Below, one piece after another: positions 1-7,831 of a stretch of 24,252 nt of DNA. The position numbers and the translations under genes are program-made. The DNA is from DATBIO01 sp036556965 (GTDB lineage: Bacteria; Acidobacteriota; Vicinamibacteria; Fen-336), in assembly GCA_036556965.1 (NCBI GenBank), contig DATBIO010000245.1, positions 1-24,252 of the forward strand, in the 5' to 3' direction. The notes beneath the pieces are model-generated. The model searched no databases. It was not told the origin of the DNA and saw nothing but the letters and a program-made list of their open reading frames with translations. The number at the start of each line of letters is the position of its first letter. Positions within the stretch are counted from its first letter, which is position 1.

Positions 1-30
1 CCGCTTCCTCGACGCGCTAACCTAAGGGGC

Positions 31-369
31 GTGGAGCTGGCGGCGCTCGGCCTGTCGGAAGGATGCCCGGTCATCCTCTACCTGCAGTCGCCCACCGAGA
101 AGGTCTGGGGCCTCCTCCTCTCCTTCAGCCCCGCCGGGATCCTGGTGCGCGGCCTCGATCTCGTGATCTTCGACGACTGGATGCGCCAGGAGGCCCGCGG
201 AGAGGAGGAGATGCTGGGGCTGACCACCCTCTTCTATCCGATGCACCGCGTCCTGCGCATGGAGCGGGACGAGCGGGTGGGCCGGCTGCCCAGCTACGCC
301 GAGCGCTTCGAGCGCCTGGTGGGCCGCACCGTGCTCGAGGCCTCGCGCGGACCGCTGGTCAGGCAATGA
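31..369 (+). CDS. Small conserved-looking protein of unknown function
   Basis: A 112-residue soluble protein read from a GTG at 31. I do not recognise a named family. It opens with a beta-rich stretch (PVILYLQSP, KVWGLLLSFSPAGILVRGLDL) followed by FDDWMRQ and LTTLFYPMHRVLRMERDE, which looks like a small barrel domain with a hydrophobic core, and it ends in a charged helix. There is no signal peptide or membrane segment. The start is uncertain: AAGGGG at 24-29 lies only one base before the GTG, and the frame stays open to position 1, so the true start may lie outside the window. Its stop overlaps the next gene's start (ATGA at 366-369), so the two are probably co-translated. A role linked to the receiver protein is inferred from this coupling only. 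Confidence 0.7.
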   Translation: MELAALGLSEGCPVILYLQSPTEKVWGLLLSFSPAGILVRGLDLVIFDDWMRQEARGEEEMLGLTTLFYPMHRVLRMERDERVGRLPSYAERFERLVGRTVLEASRGPLVRQ

Positions 370-773
370 CCGTGGGCAAGCAGCTCTACGGCCTCAAGGT
401 GCTGGTGGTGGACGACGATGCCGACACCCGCGAGCTCCTGGAGTGGGTGCTCAAGCGGGTGGGGGCCGAAGTCCTGGTCGTGTCCTCGGCCGCGGAGGCC
501 CTCGCCGCGCTCGACCAGGAGCGCTTCCACGTCCTGGTCAGCGACATCGCCATGCCCGAGGAGGACGGCTACTCGCTGCTGCGCAAGGTCCGCGCGCGGC
601 CGGCGGAGCTGGGAGGCAAGGTCCCCGCCATCGCCCTCACGGCGCACTCCCTGGTCCAGGACCGGCTGCAGTCGTTGCGGGCGGGTTACCAGAGCCACGT
701 GCCCAAGCCCGTGGTCCCGGAGGAGCTGGTGGAGGTGGTGGCCAGCGTCATCCACCTCCGCAAGTCCGGCTGA
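366..773 (+). CDS. Stand-alone response-regulator receiver protein
   Basis: A 135-residue single-domain receiver (REC) protein of the CheY type. The acidic pocket is in VLVVDDDADT (about residues 13-22), the phospho-acceptor aspartate is in VSDIAMPEEDGY, the switch threonine is in ALTAH and the conserved lysine is in PKPV. The protein ends shortly after the receiver fold, so no DNA-binding or enzymatic output domain is present. In this family a histidine kinase transfers phosphate to the aspartate, and signalling is by protein-protein contact or phosphotransfer. No partner kinase is adjacent. The ATG at 366 overlaps the preceding stop, which fixes the start and implies translational coupling with the unknown gene upstream. 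A longer upstream reading in the same frame is a shadow of that gene. Confidence 0.9.
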   Translation: MTVGKQLYGLKVLVVDDDADTRELLEWVLKRVGAEVLVVSSAAEALAALDQERFHVLVSDIAMPEEDGYSLLRKVRARPAELGGKVPAIALTAHSLVQDRLQSLRAGYQSHVPKPVVPEELVEVVASVIHLRKSG

Positions 774-787
774 GCGGCCGCCCGCCC

Positions 788-803
788 CCGGCGGAGCCGC
801 CGG
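788..803. repeat. Perfect GC-rich hairpin between convergent genes
   Basis: CCGGCGG at 788-794 and CCGCCGG at 797-803 form a perfect 7-bp stem around AG. It sits in the 32-bp gap between the ends of the receiver gene and the convergent secreted-protein gene, so it could stop transcription from both sides. No T-run follows on either strand, so a classical intrinsic terminator is not shown. Confidence 0.45.
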
Positions 804-805
804 TC

Positions 806-1297
806 CTAACGGCCGAAGACGTTCGTGAGGGGGCCCAGCGGGGCGAGGAACGTCGGCGCGATCAGGAACAGGTCGCCGTGCTCGCCGATCGAGCGCCGGA
901 AGCCCAGGACCAGCCCGCGGCGGTCGCGCTCGCCGTACCCCATGGACCAGAACCCGCCGCCGTAGCCGGGACCGTAGCCGGGTCCATAGGCGGCGCCGTA
1001 CCCGGGGCCATAGCCGGTGCTCTGGCGGTTGCGGTAGAAGCCGGCGATCGGGTAGGGCTCGCTGCGGGGGTCGTAGGAGAAGAGGTTCCCGCCGCGCGCG
1101 CGATAGAACGACGCGATCTGGTAGGGGTCGTGCAGCACGCGGATCTGGCGGCGCGGGGCCGGCGCCGCCTCCTCGTCCCCGGTCTGCTCGGAGACGGCCG
1201 CCTCCTCCTCCGCCGCGCGGTCGGGCGTCTCCTGGGCCCACGCCGCGACGACCGGCCCGCCCAGCACCATCAAACCCGCCAGCAGCCAAGGCTTCAT
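806..1297 (-). CDS. Secreted Gly/Tyr-rich repeat protein
   Basis: A 163-residue protein with a clear signal peptide (MKPWLLAGLMVLGGPVVAAWAQ; cleavage likely after AWA), so it is exported. A short acidic linker rich in Glu and Ala (about residues 24-50) follows. A middle segment has YQIASFYRARGG and YPIAGFYRNRQS, which look like two copies of one short motif. A GYGPGYG-type tract comes next (about residues 95-120), then a C-terminal beta-like segment ending LGPLTNVFGR. No enzymatic motif is visible. The ATG at 1297 is supported by GGGGAG six bases upstream and by a TATAAT at 1325-1320. The function is unknown; a surface or outer-membrane-associated structural protein is a guess. The upstream extension of this open frame lies antisense to the cysteine desulfurase and is not believed. 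Confidence 0.75.
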   Translation of the reverse strand: MKPWLLAGLMVLGGPVVAAWAQETPDRAAEEEAAVSEQTGDEEAAPAPRRQIRVLHDPYQIASFYRARGGNLFSYDPRSEPYPIAGFYRNRQSTGYGPGYGAAYGPGYGPGYGGGFWSMGYGERDRRGLVLGFRRSIGEHGDLFLIAPTFLAPLGPLTNVFGR

Positions 1298-1319
1298 GAC
1301 ACGCTCCCCGTTCGGGAGG

Positions 1320-1325
1320 ATTATA
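1320..1325 (-). promoter_or_regulatory. Candidate -10 element for the Gly/Tyr-rich protein gene
   Basis: A perfect TATAAT on the minus strand, 22 bases before the ATG at 1297, with the ribosome site between them. At 16-18 bp spacing the upstream hexamers do not resemble TTGACA, so only the -10 half is supported. Confidence 0.4.
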
Positions 1326-1399
1326 CGGTCCCCGCGGGCCGGCGGCTGTGAGGCTCGACACAGGGCGCCGCCGGTCCCGAACCGCGGCATGATACGGAC

Positions 1400-2578
1400 G
1401 TGCGGCCTCCGGTGTACCTGGACTGCCACGCCACCACGCCGGTGGACCCGCGCGTTGTCGAGGCCATGCTGCCGTACTTCACGGAGCGGTTCGGCAATCC
1501 CTCCTCGCGCCAGCACGTCTTCGGCCAGCAGGCGGAAGAAGCCGTCGAAGTGGCCCGGGAGCAGGTGGCGGCCCTGGTGGGGGCCACGCCCGCGGACATC
1601 GTCTTCACCTCCGGGGCCACGGAGTCGGACAACCTGGCCGTGCGTGGCGTGGCCCGGGGCATGGCGGGACAGCGGCGCCACGTCGTGACCACCGCCGTCG
1701 AGCACGCCGCCGTCCTCGAGCCCTGCCGCACCCTGGAGCGCGAGGGCTTCGAGGTCACGCGCGCGGAGGTGGGTCCCGACGGCCTCGTGGACGCGGAGCG
1801 CGTCGTTTCCCACATGCGGCCCGATACGTTTCTCGTTTCCGTGATGGCCGCCAACAACGAGGTCGGGACGATCCAGCCAGTGGCGGCCGTCGGCGCCGCC
1901 TGTCGACAGCGCGGCGTTGTCTTCCACTGCGACGCCGTGCAGGCCGTCGGGCGCATCCCCGTGCGCGTCGACGACTGGGGCGTGGACCTCTTGAGCCTCT
2001 CCGCGCACAAGATGTACGGTCCCAAGGGAGTGGGAGCGCTGTATGTGCGCAAGGAGCGTCGGCCCCGCATGAAGCTGCAGCCCCAGAACGAAGGCGGAGG
2101 CCAGGAGAAGGGCCTCCGCTCGGGAACGCTCAACGTCGCCGGGATCGTCGGCTTCGGCGAGGCGGCGCGCCTGGCCGCCTCCGCCCTCGCCGAGGGCGAG
2201 CCGCAGAGGATCGGCCGCCTGCGCGACCGGCTGCTGGCCGGCCTCCGCCGCGAGATCCCCGACCTGGCCGTGAACGGCGCGCTCGAGCCGCGCCTGCCGG
2301 GCAACCTCCACCTGTCCATCCCGCGGGCGGAGGCGGAGACGCTCATCCTCTCCCTCGGCGGCCGCATCGCCATCTCATCCGGCGCCGCCTGCGCCGAAGC
2401 GGGAGGCAAGGGATCGCACGTGCTTCGCGCGCTGGGGCTGGCGGAGGAGCGGATCTACACCGCCGTGCGGTTCGGGATCGGCAGATATAATGATGACGCC
2501 GAGATCGACGTCGTGATCGCCGCGCTCATCGAGGCGGTCGCCGTTGCGCGCGCCCGATCCGCAGCCGCTTCCGCGTGA
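1400..2578 (+). CDS. Cysteine desulfurase, class I (IscS/NifS-like)
   Basis: A 392-residue PLP enzyme of aminotransferase class V that removes sulfur from cysteine, giving alanine and a protein persulfide for Fe-S cluster or thio-cofactor assembly. The N-terminal YLDCHATTPVDPRV, FTSGATESDN, the AVEHAAVLEP histidine region and ANNEVGTIQP are all family hallmarks. The PLP lysine is Lys204 in SAHKMYGPKG. The persulfide cysteine is Cys331 in SSGAACAEAGGKGSHVL. The loop has the class I length but carries KG where EP is usual before SHVL. The GTG at 1400 starts exactly where family members start; an ATG at 1389 is out of frame. No IscU or other scaffold gene adjoins it, so whether it serves Fe-S assembly or tRNA thiolation cannot be decided. 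The length is normal for the family. Confidence 0.92.
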   Translation: MRPPVYLDCHATTPVDPRVVEAMLPYFTERFGNPSSRQHVFGQQAEEAVEVAREQVAALVGATPADIVFTSGATESDNLAVRGVARGMAGQRRHVVTTAVEHAAVLEPCRTLEREGFEVTRAEVGPDGLVDAERVVSHMRPDTFLVSVMAANNEVGTIQPVAAVGAACRQRGVVFHCDAVQAVGRIPVRVDDWGVDLLSLSAHKMYGPKGVGALYVRKERRPRMKLQPQNEGGGQEKGLRSGTLNVAGIVGFGEAARLAASALAEGEPQRIGRLRDRLLAGLRREIPDLAVNGALEPRLPGNLHLSIPRAEAETLILSLGGRIAISSGAACAEAGGKGSHVLRALGLAEERIYTAVRFGIGRYNDDAEIDVVIAALIEAVAVARARSAAASA

Positions 2579-2579
2579 C

Positions 2580-2598
2580 CCGCTTCTTGCGGAAGCGG
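2580..2598 (+). terminator. Hairpin directly after the cysteine desulfurase stop
   Basis: CCGCTTC (2580-2586) pairs perfectly with GAAGCGG (2592-2598) around a five-base loop, beginning two bases after the TGA. The following bases are TGGGACTTT, so a weak T-stretch only. It may act as a terminator or an mRNA 3'-end stabiliser. Confidence 0.45.
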
Positions 2599-2603
2599 TG
2601 GGA

Positions 2604-2628
2604 CTTTCGCGGGGAAGTTTCACGAAAG
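2604..2628 (+). repeat. Inverted repeat CTTTCG/CGAAAG
   Basis: CTTTCG at 2604-2609 is mirrored by CGAAAG at 2623-2628 with a 13-base spacer. It lies between the cysteine desulfurase and the aminotransferase. The six-base arms could arise by chance; it is listed because several palindromes cluster here. Confidence 0.3.
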
Positions 2629-2680
2629 CCCATCACGCAAATCGCATGCCCCGGTCATGGTGCTGTCACAGAGTGCAGAT

Positions 2681-2694
2681 CGCTCCAAGGAGCG
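2681..2694 (+). repeat. Palindrome CGCTCC-AA-GGAGCG
   Basis: A perfect six-base inverted repeat with a two-base centre in the leader before the aminotransferase gene. It has the size of an operator half-site pair or a tight RNA hairpin. No regulator can be named. Confidence 0.4.
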
Positions 2695-2728
2695 TGGCCA
2701 GAGTGAGTTAGCGCACGAACTCCGCAGG

Positions 2729-2762
2729 TTTCCACAAGGTTTTCCACAGAAACTGTGGATGG
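2729..2762 (+). promoter_or_regulatory. Cluster of TTTCCACA repeats and a TCCACAG palindrome
   Basis: TTTCCACA occurs twice in direct orientation (2729-2736 and 2741-2748, 12 bp apart). The second copy opens a perfect palindrome, TCCACAG (2743-2749) AAA CTGTGGA (2753-2759). TTTTCCACA at 2740-2748 differs from the DnaA box TTATCCACA at one base, and the reverse site at 2754-2762 at two. This AT-richer patch stands out from its GC-rich surroundings and ends about 30 bases before the aminotransferase ATG. It could be an operator, DnaA-binding site or leader hairpin; the sequence alone does not decide. Confidence 0.45.
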
Positions 2763-2790
2763 CCGCGCGGGCTTCTCGGGCCACGATCGA

Positions 2791-3945
2791 ATGCTGAAGA
2801 AACGACGCCTGTTCACACCCGGTCCGACGCCCCTGCATCCCGTCGTGCAGGAGGCCATGGCGCGCCCGATCCTCCACCACCGCACCGAGGAATTCCGCGC
2901 GGCCTTCCAGGACTCCGCCGCCGGTCTGCAACGGTTCCTGAAGACGACGCAGCCGGTGCTGATCCTCGCGTGCTCGGGCAGCGGCGGCATGGAGGCGGCG
3001 CTCGTGAACCTGCTCTCGCCCGGGGAGGAGATGCTGGCGCTGGTCGCGGGCAACTTCGGCGAACGGTGGGCGGCCATCGGCCGGGCCTACGGCATGACCG
3101 TCCACGAGCTGGAGGCGAGCTGGGGCGAGGCCGTGGCCCCGGAGCGCGTGGACGAGGCGCTGGCCGCACGTCCCGGCGTCCGCGCCGTCTTCGTACAGCA
3201 CTCCGAGTCCTCCACCGGCGTGCGCCACGACGTCCGGCGCCTGGCCGAGGTGGCGCGCCGCCGCGAGGCCCTCCTCGTGGTGGATTCCATCTCCGGGGCC
3301 GGGGCCATGCCCCTCGAGACGGACGCCTGGGGCGTGGACGCCGTGGTGGTGGGCAGCCAGAAGGCGCTCGCGCTGCCCCCCGGGCTCTCCTTCGTCACCC
3401 TGGGCGAGCGCGCGTGGGAGCGCGCGGCCTCCGTGACCAGTCCCCGGTTCTACTTCGACCTCCGCCGCGAGCGGGCGGCCCAGGCCGCGGGGGAGTCGGC
3501 ATTCACGCCCGCCATCGCCCAGGTCGTCGCCCTGCGCGCGGCGCTCGCGTTCGTGGACGAGATGGGGGGCGTGGACGCCCTGGTCCGCAACGCCGCCACG
3601 CTGGCCGCGTGCACCCGTGCCGCCGCGGGCGCCCTCGGGTTGCCCCTGGTGGCGCCGCGCGACCACGGAGACGCCCTCACCGCCCTCAAGCCGCCGCCCG
3701 GCATCGAGGCGGGCGCGGTGGTGAAGGCGCTCAAGTCCGAGTTCGGCTCGACGGTGGCGGGGGGCCAGGGGAAGCTGAAGGGGCAGATCTTCCGCGTGGC
3801 CCACCTGGGCTACTACGACCCCACGGACATCCTGGGCCTCCTGGCCACGCTCGAGGTCGTGCTCAAGCGCCTCGGCCACCCCTTCGCGCTGGGGGCGGGC
3901 CTGGCGGCCGCGGAGGCCGAGTACCTGGGGCGCGAGCACGCATGA
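2791..3945 (+). CDS. Class V aminotransferase (alanine-glyoxylate / phosphoserine aminotransferase-like)
   Basis: A 384-residue PLP-dependent aminotransferase of the alanine-glyoxylate/serine-pyruvate group. The N-terminal LFTPGPTPLHP and HHRTEEFRA are typical, SGSGGMEAAL forms the phosphate-binding turn, EVARRREALLVVDSISGAG supplies the PLP-ring aspartate, and Lys191 in GSQKALALPPG is the Schiff-base lysine. The ATG at 2791 is chosen because homologues begin just before LFTPGPTP; a GTG at 2755 would add a non-conserved 12-residue head. No strong ribosome site is visible. It lies 49 bp before serA in the same direction, so it most likely supplies the second step of serine synthesis (3-phosphohydroxypyruvate to phosphoserine) in place of canonical SerC. 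That role is inferred from context; glyoxylate or hydrogenase-associated roles remain possible. Confidence 0.88.
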   Translation: MLKKRRLFTPGPTPLHPVVQEAMARPILHHRTEEFRAAFQDSAAGLQRFLKTTQPVLILACSGSGGMEAALVNLLSPGEEMLALVAGNFGERWAAIGRAYGMTVHELEASWGEAVAPERVDEALAARPGVRAVFVQHSESSTGVRHDVRRLAEVARRREALLVVDSISGAGAMPLETDAWGVDAVVVGSQKALALPPGLSFVTLGERAWERAASVTSPRFYFDLRRERAAQAAGESAFTPAIAQVVALRAALAFVDEMGGVDALVRNAATLAACTRAAAGALGLPLVAPRDHGDALTALKPPPGIEAGAVVKALKSEFGSTVAGGQGKLKGQIFRVAHLGYYDPTDILGLLATLEVVLKRLGHPFALGAGLAAAEAEYLGREHA

Positions 3946-3994
3946 GGGCCAGGGGACGCCGGCCCGGAGGCCGCCGCCGCCTCGGGGGACGTCC

Positions 3995-5581
3995 ATGAGC
4001 TACAGGATCCTCGTCCTCGAGGGCATCACGGAGCGGGGCCTGGAGCTGCTCCAGGCCGAGGGCTGGCAGGTGGACCAGCGCAAGGCCATGCCCCCCGCGG
4101 AGCTGGCGGCGGTGGTCGGGCCGTACCACGCCATGACCATCCGGAGCAGCAGCCGCATCACGGCCGAGGTCCTCGACGCGGCCCGCTCCATGCGGATCAT
4201 CGGCCGGCCGGGCATCGGCGTGGACAACGTGGACCTCGAGGCGGCCACCCGCCGCGGCATCGTGGTCATGAACTCGCCCGGAGGCAACATCGCCTCCACC
4301 GCGGAGCTGGCCCTGGCCCTCCTGCTCGCGTGCGCCCGCAACGTGCCCCAGGCCGACGCCTCCATGAAGTCGGAAGCCTGGGACCGCAAGGCCTTCACGG
4401 GGGTGGAGCTGCAGGGCAAGCGCATGGGCGTGGTGGGCCTGGGCCGCATCGGCCGGGAGGTCGCCGCGCGCTGCCGCGCCCTGGGCATGGAGGTCGTGGC
4501 CTACGACCCCTTCGTCTCCGCGGCGGTCGCGGAGACCCTGCACGTGGAGCTGCTGCCGCTGGACGAGGTGCTCCAGGGGTGCGACTTCCTGAGCCTGCAC
4601 ACCACCCTCACGCGCGAGACGCGCCACCTCCTGGGCAAGGAGGCGCTGGGCCGGGTGAAGCCGGGCGTGCGCATCGTCAACGCCGCGCGGGGCGAGCTCA
4701 TCGACGAGCCCGCGCTGCTGGCCGCGCTGGACAGCGGCCGCGTGGCCGCCGCCGCCCTGGACGTGCACGCCGAGGAGCCCCCCCGGGACTGGAAGCTGGC
4801 CCGCCACCCGCGGGTGGTGGCCACGCCCCACATCGGCGCCGCCACCGTGGAGGCCCAGGAGCGGGTGGGCACCGACATCGCGGTGCAGGTGCGCGACTTC
4901 CTCAAGGGCGGCCTGCTGCAGCACGCGGTGAACTTCTTCTCCCTGACGGGGGACCTCTACGACCAGGTCAAGCCCGCCATGGACCTGGCCGAGCGGCTGG
5001 GCGCCTTCCTGGCCCAGGCCTGCACGGGGGCCCTCGAGCGCATCGAGCTGGGGCTCTACGGCGAGCTGCGCGAGCTCGACACCGGCCCCATCCTCTCCGC
5101 GGCGGTGGCGGGCGTGCTGCGCCCCGTGGCGGCGCCCAACGTCACCATCGTCAACGCGCGCGCCCTGGCCGAGGAGCACGGCATCGACGTGCTGGAGTCC
5201 ACCTCCTCCGTGAAGCTGGGCTTCTCCAACCTCATGGTCCTGCGCCTGAAGACCGGCGACACGGACATGTCGGTGGCGGGCACCCTCTTCGGCCGGAACC
5301 ACCTGCGCCTGGTGGACGTGGACGGGATCGAGGTCGACGCCATCCCCCAGGGCCACCTGCTCATCGTCAAGAACGACGACACCCCGGGCGTGGTCGGCCA
5401 CCTGGGCACGCTGCTCGGCACGCGCTCCATCAACATCGCGCGCATGACGGTGGGCCGCCGCCCGGGCAGCGGGCGCGCGATCATGCTGATCGAGGTGGAC
5501 AACGAGCTGCCGGCCGCGCTGCTGGCGGAGGTGCGCGCCGTGCCCGGCGTCCGCGAGGCACGGGCCGTCCGTCTGGGCTGA
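3995..5581 (+). CDS. serA: D-3-phosphoglycerate dehydrogenase, long form
   Basis: A 528-residue cytosolic enzyme that oxidises 3-phosphoglycerate to 3-phosphohydroxypyruvate with NAD+, the first committed step of serine synthesis. The substrate domain occupies about 1-100 and 285-315. The Rossmann nucleotide domain between them carries GVVGLGRIGREVA. The catalytic set is Arg232 (NAARGELIDE), Glu261 (HAEEPP) and His279 (TPHIGAAT). Residues about 320-450 match the intervening allosteric-substrate-binding domain of type I enzymes. A C-terminal ACT domain (about 455-528; LLIVKNDDTPGVVGHLGTLLG) suggests feedback control by serine. The length is that of the long form (about 525-530). The ATG at 3995 is preceded by GGGGGA. 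The gene follows the class V aminotransferase as a likely two-gene operon and ends four bases from the convergent hydroxylase gene. Confidence 0.95.
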   Translation: MSYRILVLEGITERGLELLQAEGWQVDQRKAMPPAELAAVVGPYHAMTIRSSSRITAEVLDAARSMRIIGRPGIGVDNVDLEAATRRGIVVMNSPGGNIASTAELALALLLACARNVPQADASMKSEAWDRKAFTGVELQGKRMGVVGLGRIGREVAARCRALGMEVVAYDPFVSAAVAETLHVELLPLDEVLQGCDFLSLHTTLTRETRHLLGKEALGRVKPGVRIVNAARGELIDEPALLAALDSGRVAAAALDVHAEEPPRDWKLARHPRVVATPHIGAATVEAQERVGTDIAVQVRDFLKGGLLQHAVNFFSLTGDLYDQVKPAMDLAERLGAFLAQACTGALERIELGLYGELRELDTGPILSAAVAGVLRPVAAPNVTIVNARALAEEHGIDVLESTSSVKLGFSNLMVLRLKTGDTDMSVAGTLFGRNHLRLVDVDGIEVDAIPQGHLLIVKNDDTPGVVGHLGTLLGTRSINIARMTVGRRPGSGRAIMLIEVDNELPAALLAEVRAVPGVREARAVRLG

Positions 5582-5585
5582 CCGG

Positions 5586-6320
5586 CTAGGCGGCCCTCTC
5601 CGTCCTGGACAAGGCGCGGCGCGCCCGCCGCCACCACCTCTCGGCGTCGGTGACGGTGGCCGCCTTCTGCCGCCCGTAGAGAGCGCGCCGCTCCGCCGCC
5701 GGGAAGCGCGTGCCCCACACCACGTCCCAAATGCCGCTGGTCAGGCCGTAGCCCAGCTCCTGGCCCTTGGGGCTGTGATGGAACATGTGGTGGCGCCTGA
5801 TGTAGCGGAAGTAGGGGTTCTTGAAGTTGTAGAAGTGCACGGACTGGTGCACCCACTCCTCGACCACGTAGGCCTGCAGCAGGCCGGCCACCACGACGGG
5901 CCCGATGTGCAGCGGGAAGAGGCAGGAGATGCCCACGAACAGCGCTGCGAAGTGGAGGGTATCGTGGAGCTGCCCGCTGATGTGGTTGCCGTCCCAGGGC
6001 CGCTTGTGGTGCTCGATGTGCAACGGGTCGAAGTACTTGTGGGTGAAGCGCCGGTAGAGCCCGTTCCCGTCGGGGAAGCGGCCGTGGAGGATGAACCGGT
6101 GCACGAAGTACTCGAGGAGGGTCCAGGCGGCGACGCCGGCCAGGAAGCTGGTGGCCACCACCCCCCGGCGCCCGGGGCGCGCGGCGAGGGCGAGGACGGA
6201 CACGGAGTACGCGGTGTAGACGAAGGTCGCGGGATAGAAACGCCGGCGAGCCTTGCGCGCTTCCACCTTCCACCGGATCGCTCCGGCAGGCTCGAGGAGA
6301 AGAGACATGGTTTCAGACAT
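5586..6320 (-). CDS. Membrane fatty acid hydroxylase / sterol desaturase superfamily protein
   Basis: A 244-residue integral membrane di-iron protein. The full histidine set is visible: His74-x4-His79 (HRFILH), His101-x2-His104-His105 (HIEHH), His158-x3-His162 and His177-His178-x2-His181-His182 (HHMFHH). This is the fatty acid hydroxylase superfamily signature. Hydrophobic segments lie at about 31-47, 53-73 and 122-153. Family members use O2 and reducing equivalents to hydroxylate or desaturate lipids such as sphingolipids, sterols or carotenoids. The substrate here is unknown, and no fused cytochrome b5 domain is present. The chosen ATG at 6320 has no strong ribosome site; a second in-frame ATG lies at 6308. 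It is a single-gene unit, divergent from the isocitrate dehydrogenase gene. Confidence 0.88.
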   Translation of the reverse strand: MSETMSLLLEPAGAIRWKVEARKARRRFYPATFVYTAYSVSVLALAARPGRRGVVATSFLAGVAAWTLLEYFVHRFILHGRFPDGNGLYRRFTHKYFDPLHIEHHKRPWDGNHISGQLHDTLHFAALFVGISCLFPLHIGPVVVAGLLQAYVVEEWVHQSVHFYNFKNPYFRYIRRHHMFHHSPKGQELGYGLTSGIWDVVWGTRFPAAERRALYGRQKAATVTDAERWWRRARRALSRTERAA

Positions 6321-6439
6321 CTCAAACGTTAGGCCGCCGAAAGTTGTTCCCGGGCGGCTCGCTGTCGGGTCCCTCCAAATCTAGCAGAACCGCCGTTCAG
6401 CATCCAGGCCCCACCTGCCCTTGGAGTAGACTTCGCCGG

Positions 6440-7827
<1,388 letters not shown>

Positions 7828-7831
<4 letters not shown>

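Noticed and set aside
1..25. Tail of an upstream gene at the left edge
   Set aside because: Two frames end in TAA here (18-20 and 23-25), but with seven or fewer codons visible neither can be supported.
2486..2491. Perfect TATAAT near the end of the cysteine desulfurase gene
   Set aside because: It encodes conserved residues (RYNDD) and has no -35 partner at 16-18 bp. It is 300 bases from the next start.
2729..2762. Chromosomal replication origin at the DnaA-box-like cluster
   Set aside because: There is no dnaA, dnaN, gidA or rpmH nearby, no long AT-rich unwinding region, and only one near-consensus box.
2620..3996. Long minus-strand open frame opposite the aminotransferase (458 codons)
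   Set aside because: It mirrors codon bias of the strongly supported plus-strand gene, has no recognisable domain, and is full of low-complexity His/Gly/Arg. It is a GC-rich shadow.
6321..6439. Promoters in the divergent gap between the hydroxylase and icd
   Set aside because: Both strands were read; only weak hexamers at wrong spacing and a GCCGCC/GGCGGC repeat pair with a 14-base loop were found, so no promoter is called.
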